64,000 nt of DNA. It comes from Viscum album. Its lineage: Eukaryota > Streptophyta > Magnoliopsida > Santalales > Viscaceae. The notes beneath the pieces were generated by a model. The model searched no databases, was not told where the DNA came from, and saw only the letters and a list, made by a program, of their open reading frames with translations. The translations under genes and the position numbers were made by a program. The DNA is taken from assembly GCA_963277665.1 (NCBI GenBank), contig OY728153.1, positions 270,976,250 to 271,040,249 of the forward strand, given 5' to 3'. Numbering within the stretch: the stretch's first letter is position 1; each line of letters opens with the position of its first letter. Positions 23,860-34,930 of the stretch are shown here, one piece after another.

Positions 23860-26278
23860 CCTAAGGACACAACCTTAAACATTACTTAATCATGAGTTAA
23901 ATCAAGAATTCACATTGGGGATCTTTTTAGGTTTAGAGTTCTAGAGAATTAGGCTATAACTGTTACATTACATTTCAAAAATTACAAATTCGACACTTTA
24001 CTAAATTTCCATTTTTTTCATAAAATAAAAACTCTTAAAAAAAGAAAAATTTCTAGTTCTATGTTTTAGAAAGAATGAATTTTCCATTATCAATTCCTTG
24101 AACCTATTTAACTTTATTTCATGTGAAAAAGTCATTTTAAAAACATGGGATGAGCAAAAAAGCTCAGTAAGGGATACACAAAGAAGAAAAAACTGTTATT
24201 TTTTCCAAAACAACAAGTAAATCCTGAATACGTTATCAAAAGTAATAATTTTCAAATTTATGGGGTATTAAATAATCTTCATTGAATAAAAGATCATTTA
24301 CTACGCTTTTGTAAACAAAAAATTACCGTATAACCAATAGAAAACAAACATAACATTTATAGGTAAATTTGGACATACATGTTCTTAAATGGAATAACCA
24401 TACAGTCGACTTCCACACGTATCACTAAATAGAACATCCATACGGCCGAATTCCATACCCAATGCATTAGAGGTTATAATGTAACCAACCATACTAGTTT
24501 ACCACGACACCACCCGTCATTTTTCCAAGTACCATTATAAAATCATAACACATAAAATATCACTAATAACATTTCATTTACTATCACAACAAGTCATTTC
24601 AAGATATTTAAATAAAGAGTACACATAAAAACTATTAAAAACATTTAATATAGAGATTTTTGAATCAAAGTGTCCCATATAACATTATTTCTTTTAAAGG
24701 AATTAAAATTTTAAAACATTAATTTCTATATAAATAAATACTTAAACCCATTGGTAAAACATGTACATTAATGAGAAATATTTATATGAATGAATCTTTA
24801 AAACATTTGAAATGATATCTTAGTTAAAGAGTTCATAACCAAAAGAAAGATGTTTGAATACAAATAATTGAGGATTATAATTAATAAAAGATTATGATAT
24901 CATCAGAATAAGGATATTCATGATATAATATGTCAAAGGGTTTTATATACACCAAATAAAAGTGAATTGGTGTATAACAACAAATTAGTCTCAATGGAAT
25001 GTAAATTGAGAAAATTCACTTGCAAAGATCATATCGTTATATTAAGGAACAATTAAGGAAAATTAAATGACATGATTATGTGTGAAAAATACATATACAC
25101 TCAATATGATTGGATATTCAGTTTAAATCAATAAGAGGACATTCACACATGTTCTTTAAAAAAACCAGTGACTTGGATGTTTAACTCAATGAATGGAAAT
25201 TGAGTTAAGATTACCCTTATCATGTTCATATCAATGTCTTGAGAAATTATCAATGAAGTGATTATGTGTATCTAAAGTATATCCACACAAATAGGATTGG
25301 AAATTATTACATAAATAAATAAATAGGGATTCCACAATTAATCATTTGATGACATAATCCAGAATTATGAGCTTAACCAAAAGAATGGAAATTGGGTTTA
25401 GAAGTTCCCTTACGAAAATTTTGCAGCATAACAATGTCAATTTGAAATTATGAAAATTAGTTGTTGAGAAAGAAAAGGGTATCTCTTAACTTGGACATAA
25501 AATTTATTGTAATAAGGATATTGAAGAACATATCCCAACATAAGAAGATGTAAAACAAACGACATAACAAAAAGAAGTCTTTTAAAAAGAGGAGGGTGAA
25601 AGGTTCTCTTACCGATTTGGTAGCTTACGAAAAATACAAATCCTAAAAGAATGATGATAAAATGTAGATTTAATTACCCATATATTAAATTATATTACAC
25701 AATGAATACAATCATGGGCAGTACATACACCACACAAAATGAAATAGTGGCAATATAGCATTAATCTCACGGGAATAAAAAGAGAGACGAAAACCCCTTA
25801 CCACGTCGTAATCAATCGAGTCGTATAGAAAAAAGTTAATAACCACCAAATTAATCACACAATTCCATGAATATAAAGAGAATAATGATAATTTATTTCA
25901 AATTTCAGTAAAAAATACACAACATGAAAAAAATGAGTGGTGAACAATAGAAATCTCACAGAATTAAAAGTGAGATAAGAAACCCTTACCTCATGTCTGA
26001 CATGTCTTGTATGATACTTATTCCCCCCTAATAATAAACATAAGTTATTTTATACTTGATTAAGAACCTATTAAAAGTTTATTATTTATTTCATATCATT
26101 TATTACCTTTCTATTACAATTATTTAATTATTGAGTTCATATCAGACATTTTTTGATATTTGAAACTTGAGTCAAAAAATGAACTTCTTTTAATTACAAG
26201 TTGTCCTTATGGTAAAAAGTCCATTATATAACAAATAATATTCACGATTTAGATATCATATATATAATATATATTCAG

Positions 26279-26294
26279 TATATATATATATATA
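26279..26294. repeat. (TA)n microsatellite inside the LTR
   Basis: Present at the same LTR position in the partner at 32577-32603, where it is longer. It was therefore in the ancestral LTR. Confidence 0.85.
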
Positions 26295-26522
26295 ATAGTA
26301 CCTGAATTTTGGACATATGAAATGAAACACACGGTTGATGGAGACGGTGATCCCTACGTATGCATGAACGCTACTTTCATTTCTTTTTAATATTTAATGG
26401 AATGAAAACATAATGATAAATAGGCATATTATAATTCTAGTATAACATCATATGATATATATGTTACATAATTCCATAACTCCATCCTTTATATGTTCCA
26501 TGTATGTCATGAATGAATCATA

Positions 26523-26804
26523 TCACCTTGACGGGGTGGTAGTTCGCATTTCTTCCAATGAAATTTTCACATTTACCCATATTGAAAAGCATAAATGTAT
26601 GTTTGTAAATAAAAAACATAGAATAATATAGAAAAAATAAACAATATATATATTATATATAAATAACCTTCCATCATGTTGTCCACCTAGAGAGGTGGAT
26701 GGAGACTTTTGAACAATCATTATTTCGTGAGGCAGTAGTTCGCCGTCCACAGAAACATTATGTTCTATACCCATTAGATGGAGGTGTGTGTATGTGTAGT
26801 TCAA
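26523..26804 (-). other. Best-conserved LTR segment with a shared open frame
   Basis: A minus-strand frame of 93 codons whose N-terminal half (THLHLMGIEHNVSVDGELLP) recurs almost unchanged at 32936-33139 in the other LTR. The peptide resembles nothing I know. The segment also holds two copies of a GTAGTTCGC motif. Conservation may reflect promoter or RNA function rather than protein, so I do not call it a gene. Confidence 0.35.
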
Positions 26805-28578
26805 ATAATTATAATAAAAACAACCTAGTATATTATATATACTTGTTTTGTTAGAAAATAAAGTAATAAATAGAGATTAGGGGGGTTGGAGAAGTAAAAT
26901 AAAATAAACAAACTTAAGAGAAGACATTGCCTTTTAATCAGGTAACTCCCTTTGGTTTGATCCAAATGGTTTACATGAATTTCCTTAATCCTTGGGGAAG
27001 AGTTTTATGAGGAAAATTGGGATTTAGGAAGCTTATTTGGGAAGATTTTTGATGATCCACGAGGCATGAGAGGTTGAAAAATGGGTTAGAAGGGAGGTAT
27101 TTTTTAAGGGGGGCTCTTTAATAAATTTTGAAAATATTATTTTATTATATAATTATTTTCAGTTTATAAAGGTCCAAAACACATTAAAGTCGAAAATAAG
27201 ATGACTATTGTTCAAAATAAAATCATTAAATAAGAATTTGATACGTTTTGGATATTTTTTTATTTTTTATAATCATATTTACTTAAATCCATTATTAATG
27301 AGGTAAACACTGCATCATTATTGTGTAATAAATAATTTTATTTATTTGATGTCTAAAAATAATAAAAAAATATGATGATGTAGGAAGTCATTATAGCTTT
27401 CAAATTAATATTTATGGTAGAATATAAAACTTATATAACCCCATGTAATTTTTTTACTAAAAGATATTTGATTTTGTCATTTTTCCATTTAAATTAAATA
27501 ATATAAATTGTCATTATCACTCTTATGTTGTTCCATGTGGTCCCAAAATCGACCCAAGGATGCCATGGGTCGAAAATGTATCAAAAAATAGTATTAAGAC
27601 ACATTTTAGTATCAATTTTATATTTTTATAATATTAATTTTTACCCTTATTTATCAGGTTTACCCTTCAAACATGGTAAATAAAATATTTACTGAAGTAA
27701 ATATTCATAATGTCTGAAAAAAAGTTACTTATTTACCCAATTTTAAACTCATGATTAAAAATTTGGAATCTATTTTCCCACATTCAAAACACATAATTGG
27801 AATAAATTTATATAAATTTAATTATCGCTGTCAAAACAAAAAGCATGTTTTTATGAAATAATAACTATCAAAAGATTGACGCTTGTTTAAGTCAAATTTC
27901 AATGTGAATTTACATGAAATGAACAAAATTATATTTAATGGTATCAAATAATCTAATTAAAATTAAAACCCAATTAAAAATATAATCTAACCATATATAT
28001 AAATTTGATTAAAAGATAGTTTTGAATTAAAATATAGTATCTTTCACTTTTCATTAAAAATGAACACTATCAGAAAATTACCATAATTTCATCCAAAGTA
28101 AATTTTGATGCCCTGATTCTAAATAATAATATTTTTTTTCTCGAATAAAACATATTAAAGTGAAAATTATTAGATTTAAAAAGTGTTTTCCATCGAAAGG
28201 CGGTAAAACGTCCTTTTAAAGAATATTAGAGTATTTATTCTTAAAATCAAATTCTTTATTATTTTAAGACTCTAAAATTTATTTGTTAAATGTAAAAACA
28301 TTTTAAAAACATGTATAATCATTTGGTAGATAGTTCTGTTCATTCCTATCCTTACAAAGGCTATGCGTTGACTAACATTTAAAATAATAACATTATATTA
28401 TAATTTTTCAGTATAACTCAATTTTGTGTGCAAAGTAAAATTTCAAAGAAACCCGTTGTTGTGTATTAGGTACGCCATCAAACATTTAAACCCATTTAAC
28501 GTAAAATTAATATTTAATTTACATATATTAATAAATATGAAAATTCTATATTGTTTATTTACATGGGATGTTACATCA

Positions 28579-28592
28579 TTCCCCCCTTTTGG
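28579..28592 (-). other. Polypurine tract of the LARD-like element
   Basis: Minus strand CCAAAAGGGGGGAATGA runs directly into TGTAACATCC, the 3' LTR start. It has the same design as the PPT at 9991-10000. Confidence 0.85.
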
Positions 28593-29743
28593 GAATTGCG
28601 TCCACGCAATTTTAAAATTGGGCTCAGAAAAATCCTTAAAAGTCCCACATTGAAAAAGTGTCTATAAAACTGTAACATAAAAAGAAAAAAGAAAAGAAAA
28701 AAGGTCACCTAAGACAATAGATACTATGATTCCATGAAAACATTGATATAGAGGAGAAAACAAACAATCATGTTCTGATGGAGAGTGATAGAAAACATGA
28801 ATAGGAGAAAGTTAACCACCAAGAAATCAAAAACTTTTGATGGGTTAAATGGTCTTTGATTCCACAGTAAGAAAATTAAATAGAAAAAGACCTTGTTTTA
28901 TGTTCCTTTTAATAAATTTGAGTAGTTTATTTAATATCTTGAATAAGAACATATGGAAATATACTTTTTTCATGTAGACATTCATCCTTTACTAGATTTC
29001 TACCACACACTCATCATTCCACCAAACAATGAGTATTCAAGATGACTTGTTCACATTAAAAGAACTATAATCAACTTCTAGAGAATCACATAATCCACAA
29101 AATATGAACTATATATTTCCCATGTCTTTATAAATTATCCAAAACCAAAAAGGTTAGTACAAGATCTGATAATTCCCAAAAAGGATAATCTTTTTCAAAA
29201 TGAAAAACTAATATTTATCCCCAAAATTTGTCAAACAATACCCAAAGTTCAATAAACACCATTCAAAAAACAACATTCCATAGAATTATTCAAAGTAATC
29301 CAAACTAAGATTGAAACTAAAATCTTAGAAGGATTTAATCACACTGTCTTACATGATAAATCTTAATATTTATCTCTAAATAACATCGACTACTCTTAAT
29401 GTCTCATACTAATGTGTAATTAACCTAATCACATATTCTCTATGATAGGTTAATCATTTTCATAAATAAAACAAATCTCCATATGAATTAATAAAAACCT
29501 ATATTCTTCCAAAATAAAATTTCAACCACTACTCCACAAATGAGATCCCATAGTATTCTGTTTCCCTTAAGTATATAATGTTCCAAAAAATTTAGAACAC
29601 ATTCCAAAATAACATTTATCACTAAATCCCCAAATCATTTTCATATATTGAGGATATCCATTTGAAAAAATAAATGGTCCCGAAATCATCTTATTCTTGT
29701 TCCATAAAATCATTTAACTAAAAAGAATAAGTCATAGTAACCA

Positions 29744-29900
29744 GGGACTTCACGTAGGATAGTGGTAAGCGATAAATCCCAATCGCACTTTGGTTGTGGG
29801 TTTGATTCCCATAACATTGTTTGGCATGATAGGTTGTCACAGAGTCTGTGTGTTGTCCTTTTTCAAAAACTATAAAATGTTATTACTTTCCCAAAAAAAA
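29744..29900 (+). mobile_element. tRNA-derived SINE-like element
   Basis: TAGGATAGTGG (29755-29765) fits pol III box A and GGTTTGATTCC (29799-29809) fits box B with one CpG-type change, 44 bp apart. The tRNA-like head GGTAAGCG and GTGGGTTTGATTCCC is followed by a body of about 85 bp and an A8 run at 29893-29900. The flanks GAATAAGTCAT (before) and GATAAATTCAT (after) agree at 8 of 11 bases and may be a decayed target duplication. A true tRNA gene is unlikely because no 3' acceptor arm follows box B. Confidence 0.55.
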
Positions 29901-30329
29901 GATAAATTCATCAAAATAACCATTGCATATTTTAACCAGAAACGTTATATAATAACTTTAATTTTGCATCCCAAAATGTAATAAACTGTAATTATATAAA
30001 AATCAAGGATCATATTAACCAAAATGGTTATTTATAAAAATATCCACAAAAGAAAAGATAATTCGTCTTTGAATAAAAATTTCACATATCAATCTTCAGG
30101 GTTACACATACTAGAAAACGTTTCTGATGTATTACCATTAGTAATACATTCAAACATATCATCATACAATATCTTATGAGGACGGTAAATACTAAGATAT
30201 ACTTATCCATGTTATCTTAAAGTCATTCACATTATATAAAATAACCATGACTCTTTCTAAAATCCTAACCATTATGGTTATGTCACTTATACTTAAAGAA
30301 CACCCTAACCTCTAAAGTGATCTAGATTG

Positions 30330-30344
30330 ACTTGTAATACCAAC
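30330..30344 (-). other. Primer binding site of the LARD-like element
   Basis: Minus strand GTTGGTATTACAAG follows the 5' LTR end directly. It is a decayed form of GTTGGTATCAGAGC (initiator tRNA-Met). Confidence 0.75.
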
Positions 30345-32576
30345 TATAAGGACTTGGCCTTAAACCTTACATAATCTTCAGTTGAATCAAGAATTTACAT
30401 TGAGGATCATTTTAGGATTAGACTTTTAGAGAATTAGTCCATAAATATTACATTACATTTCAAAAATTACAAATTAGACACTTCTACTCACTTTCAATTT
30501 TCTTCAAAAAATAAAAACTCTTAAAAAATGTAACATGTCTAGTTCCATGTTTTAGACAACATGACTTTTCCATGATCCCATAATTGACCCTATTCCTCTT
30601 TATGTCCGGTGAAAAACATTTCAAAAACTTGGGATGAGAAAAAAATCTCAGTAAGGGATACAAAAAGAAGGAAAACTGCTTGTATTTTCAAAACAACAAA
30701 TAAAAAATGAATACATTATCATAAGTAATACTTTTCACCATTATGGGTTATTAAATAATTTTCATTGAACAAATGATCATTACTGACCTTTTTTAACCAA
30801 AATATTTCCGTAAAACACATAGAAAACACACATAACATATATAGGTAAGATGGGATATCAATGTACTTAAATAGAATAACCATACGGTCGAATTCCACAC
30901 ATATCACTAATGATATTTAAATAACCAACCCACTTCAAGAACCTTTAGAAATATTTAATAAATATATTTTTTAATCAAAGTGTCCCATACCAATTTGAAG
31001 CTTTTAAAGGAATTAACATTTTAAAACATCAATGTATATATAAAAAAAACATTAAAACCATTTTGAAAAAATGGAAATTAATGATAAAATTTTAAAATAA
31101 CAAATCATTAAAACATTTAAAACGATATTTTAGTTAAAGAGTTCATAACCAAATGGGAGACACTTTAATGAAAATTATTGAGAAATAACATTAATCAATG
31201 CTTATAATATCATGATAATAAAAAGATTCATGATATGATATATCAATGGGAAGTATTTAAAATATATTAATGTGAATTGTTTTATAACAGCAAATAAGTC
31301 TCAATGGAATGTAAATTGAGACAATGTCTATTGCAAATATCATATCCTAAGATTAATGAAAAATCAATGACATAATTATGCGTGAAAAATATAAATATAC
31401 TCAATATGATTAGATATTCAGTGTAAATCAATTAGAGGACATTCCCGCATGTTATTTTAAAAAAACCAATGACTTGTATGTTTATCTCAATGAATGGAAG
31501 TTGTGTTAAGATTACCCTTATCAAGTTCATATCAATAACTTGGAAAATAATCAATGGAGAGATTATGTATATCAAATGTATAGACACAGAAAGAGGAGTG
31601 GAAATTATTACATAAATAAATAAATAGTTATTCCACACATAATAATATCATTAAATAATCAAGAAGTATAATATTAACCCAATGAATAGAAATTGGGTTA
31701 AGAAGTTCCCTTAGGAAAATTCTGCAGCCTAACGACGTCACCTTTAAATTCAGAAAATGATTTGATGAAAGAGAAAAGGGTATATCATAACATGGAAATA
31801 ATATTTACTACAGTAAGGATATTTAAGAACATATCATAGATTAAGAATATGTAAATTAAAATACATAACAAAATGAAGTCTTTTAAAAAGATGAGGGTGA
31901 AAGGTTCCCTTACTGATTTGGTAACATAAAAAACATTCACCTTCTAAAAGAAGGATAAAAAAATGAAGATTTAATTGAAAATAAATTAAAATATATTACA
32001 CATTGAATAAAATCATGAGTAGTACATACATCACACCAAAATAAATAATGTAAATATAGCATGCATCATACGGGAATAAAAAGGGAGATGAAATCCCCTT
32101 TCCACGTCGTAATCAATCAAGTCATATGGACAAAAGTTAATAACCACCAATTGAATCACATAATACAATGAATATAAATATAATAATGATAATATATATC
32201 AAATTTCATTACAGAAGACACCCCATGCAATAAATATGTGGTGAACAATTGAAATCGCACAGAATTAAAAGTGAGACAAGAAACCCCTTACCTCAAGTCC
32301 GAATTGTCTTGTATGATTCTAGTTCTTATTTAATAATAAACATAAGTTAATTTATACTTTCTTAAGATTTTTTTAAGTTTATCATTCTTTTTATATCACT
32401 TATTACCTTTATATATCGATTAGTAATTATTGAGTTCATATCATAGATTGTTTTATGTTCGGAAATTGAGTCAAAAATGAACTTCTTTTAACTACAAGTT
32501 CTCCCTATTGTAAGAATTCCATTATCTACAGAATTATATTCATGATTTAGATATCATATATATCATAAATATCCAG

Positions 32577-32603
<27 letters not shown>
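32577..32603. repeat. (TA)n microsatellite inside the LTR
   Basis: The longer allele of the repeat at 26279-26294 in the partner LTR. Confidence 0.85.
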
Positions 32604-32608
<5 letters not shown>

Positions 32609-33187
32609 ACTATATTTTACATTTTGATATAAGAAATGAAATGCAAAATGCACTGTTCATGGAGACGGTAAGCCATTTGTACGCATAAACGCTACTTTCA
32701 TTTCTATTTCATATTTAATGGAACAAAAACATAATGATACAAAGGTATATTATAATTAAATTGTAATATAATATGATATATATGTTATATAATTTCATAA
32801 CCTATCCTTTATACATTCCATGTATGTCATTAACGAATCATATCTCCTTGAGGGGGCGGTAGTCCACACTTCCTCAAATGAAATTATCAAGTTTACACAT
32901 ATTGGAAAGCATAAAGGTATGTTTGTAAATAAAAATCACCGAAACATATAGAAAAAATAAACATAATATATATCATATATAAATAATTTTCCACCATTTT
33001 GGCCACCAAGAGAGGTGGATGGAGATATTTGAAAAATAATCGTTTCTTGTGGCAGTAGTTCACCATCTACAGAAACATTATGTTCTATACCCATTAGATG
33101 GAGGTGTGTGTAAGTGTAGTTAGAATAATTATCATAATAAAAACCTATTATATTGAGGATACTAGTTTTGTTACAAAATAAAGGAAG

Positions 33188-33192
33188 AAAGA
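33188..33192. repeat. Target site duplication AAAGA, left
   Basis: AAAGA before the low LTR, identical to 37429-37433. Confidence 0.9.
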
Positions 33193-33394
33193 TGTAGGGT
33201 CGGAAGAAACACGAGGGAAAAGAATGATGGCAAGAGGGGGTGAATTGCCTTTTAAAAAAAGATTGACAAATTAAAAAATCAGAGTTAAAGTGCAGCGGAA
33301 ATAAAGAGGCAAGACACACAAAATTGATAACGGAGTTCGGCCAAAACCCGGCCTACGTCTCCGCTCCCAACTCAACCGTTGAGAGATTCCTACC

Positions 33395-33519
33395 GCTTGC
33401 TTTTCAATGGTTTTAGCAAGAAACCCACTAGGCTTTGAGGTAGCACTAGGACCTATTACAGCTTGCTTTTGTGGTTTAGCAAGAACCCACTTGCTTTTGA
33501 TGGTTTAGCAAGAACCCAC
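33395..33519 (-). repeat. Short direct repeats in the LTR
   Basis: Three copies of about 30 bp (plus strand GCTTGCTTTTGATGGTTTAG, then CAAGAACCCAC), the last two adjoining. They lie downstream of the TATA box in transcript orientation, so they would be transcribed. Each unit can pair CTTGCT with AGCAAG. The same array is at 36390-36514. Confidence 0.75.
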
Positions 33520-33900
33520 TAGTCTTTTTACGGGTGAAGACTAGCTCACCGAGACACAAGCCTTTTAAAGGAAAAGCTTGAGAAAACCTCTTCACACCTT
33601 AGTGGTGGTGTGAGAACCCAAAGAAAGAGGGGATGAGAAAAGGGTTGGGGTTTGTAGGCACAAACCCAATTTTAAAGCTCAAAATAAATAAAACAATAAA
33701 ACCCGTAATGGAGAAGCCTTGGGCGCCTTTGATTGATTGATGATGTTTGAGGGCCGCTTCCAAGCTTCTATGGAGGTGCTCTTGGATGTGGAAGTTGTTG
33801 GAGCACTTTGGGTTCCCTTGGAACAATCCGTCGGAGCTTCGCCAAAGATGTAAAAATGTGTCCGGTGGCTTGGTTGATGATCCAGGGCTTCCTAGGCCTT

Positions 33901-33908
33901 TATTTATA
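33901..33908 (-). promoter_or_regulatory. TATA box of the Sirevirus-type 3' LTR
   Basis: Minus strand CCTATAAATAAAGG. It lies about 120 bp downstream of the palindrome array and is identical in the 5' LTR (36896-36903). Confidence 0.7.
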
Positions 33909-34025
33909 GGCTAGGAACCTTCAAGTATCCGTTGGAGGGCTTTGGAGCCGTTGGAAAAGGCCTCGGAGCCGTTGGGAGGCTTTTGGAGTTGACTGGTCAA
34001 AGCCAACGGCTAGTTTGACTGGCCT

Positions 34026-34279
34026 ACCGGCTGGCCGGTGCAGGGCCACCGGCTGGCCGGTGCCTTGACAGTGGCTGAGAATTCTGGTCCAGGCTCCACC
34101 GGCTGACCGGTGCCAGAGCCACCGGCTGGCCGGTGGAGAGACAGTAGCTTCAACTGTTTGGTCTGGGTGCCACCGGCTGACCGGTACAAGGCCACCGGTT
34201 GGCCGGTGTGGAGGCAGTGGCTCTGCCTTCTTCCCAGGGTCCACCGGGCGACCGGTGGTGAAGCCACCGGTTGGCCGGT
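34026..34279. promoter_or_regulatory. Array of eight CCGG-armed palindromes in U3
   Basis: Eight ACCGGCTGGCCGGT-type units start at 34026, 34048, 34098, 34121, 34172, 34194, 34243 and 34266. They form four pairs: 22-23 bp within a pair, 49-51 bp to the next, so the pair repeats every 71-74 bp. Arms are usually CACCGG/CCGGTG with a 2-4 base centre. Palindromes in this position are known from Sirevirus LTRs and are thought to be regulatory. The overlapping minus-strand frames with repeated GQPVA/RPAGG peptides are by-products of the array. Confidence 0.85.
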
Positions 34280-34433
34280 GGACTGATTTTCAGTCCCCTT
34301 GATGTCCATTCTTGGGCAATCTTCTTGGCAACCTTGTGCCTATCATTCACAAACACTTCAAACAATATTAGACAAAGATGAGAGTGATTGTGATCATGAA
34401 AATTAAACCTCGAGGGGTTCGAGAGGTACAACA

Positions 34434-34930
34434 ATCTCCCCCTATTTTTATGATCACAATCACCGAAACAAACAATGAAAAATACTAAAAATTGAAAGGA
34501 AATGCTTAATCATGATGAAAAGGATTCTCCCCCAATCAATCAAGAAATTTCTCCCCCTTTGTGATTATCAAAATAGAGTGGGGCATAAAACTTGATTGAG
34601 GGAATCGATGAAAAACGAGATTTTAAAACAATTGAAAATGATACTAATTGTTGGAAATTTTGAAATGAAAAATTGAATTGAAAAATTTGAATAACAGTTT
34701 GAATTGAAAGTTTTGAATCAAAAACCAATTGAAATTCGAAATTTGAAACCAAATGAAATTTTTGAAATTGAGAGTTTTGAAAAAATCGACACCAACGGTT
34801 GGATATTTAAAAAAGAAAATTTAAAAGAAAATTTGAATTTCAAAGCCAAGTGTTGAGTTTGAAATGAAAACTTTGAATACACAACAAGGCTTAAAAAAAA
34901 TCCTAACTCCCCCAAAATAAAAACAAAGAA
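34434..34930 (-). other. 3' non-coding region with four polypurine tracts
   Basis: On the minus strand GGGGGAG occurs at 34907-34913, 34551-34557, 34527-34533 and 34436-34442, the last abutting the 3' LTR and the likely functional PPT. Multiple tracts are a Sirevirus trait. Between them (34600-34900) lies low-complexity AATTTGAAATT-like sequence with diverged short repeats. The open frames here (34540-34752 and 34718-34915, minus) are rich in Phe, Ser and Lys for that reason and I do not call them genes. Confidence 0.75.

Larger units (their letters stand above)
23860..28575 (-). repeat. 3' LTR of the LARD-like element
   Basis: On the minus strand it starts TGTAACATCCCATG, next to the PPT, and ends near GTCCTTAGG at 23860. 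It aligns in order with 30345-39146. The best-preserved block is 26690-26800 against 33005-33125 (about 93 percent over the compared part). An AT microsatellite at 26279-26294 is shared with the partner (32577-32603). No TATA box could be chosen with confidence. Confidence 0.85.
28576..30344 (-). other. Non-coding internal region of the LARD-like element
   Basis: Holds the PPT at one end and the PBS at the other, with no capsid, protease, RT or integrase motif on either strand. Its part at 28640-28930 is homologous to 52540-52790. For example, GAGTGATxGAAAACATG, then TTAACCAC, then ATTTGAG with TTATTT and ATCTTGAA, occur in the same order. A SINE-like insertion sits at 29744-29900. Confidence 0.75.
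33193..34433 (-). repeat. 3' LTR of the Sirevirus-type element
   Basis: 1241 bp. The minus strand starts TGTTGTACCTCTCG and ends CGACCCTACA. It differs from the other LTR at 33884, 34200, 34248 and 34297. It contains the palindrome array, a TATA box, and in R/U5 three copies of a TTGCTAAACC-type repeat (33395-33430, 33461-33490, 33489-33519). Confidence 0.95.

Noticed and set aside
29744..29815. tRNA gene
   Set aside because: Box A and B are present, but the acceptor arm does not close and an A-tailed body follows, so a SINE is more likely.
32936..33319. 127-codon minus-strand frame
   Set aside because: Its start lies in the nested Sirevirus-type LTR and its end in the older LTR, so it is a junction artefact. 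Only the shared LTR part is noted.
34026..34279. CRISPR-like regular repeats
   Set aside because: The repeats are palindromes of 14 bp with conserved, not unique, spacers, in a plant LTR. No cas genes.
33921..34434. Overlapping minus-strand frames with repeated GQPVA / RPAGG / TGQPV peptides, repeated at 36916-37429
   Set aside because: They are produced by the palindrome array read in several frames, lie in U3 and show no single favoured frame.
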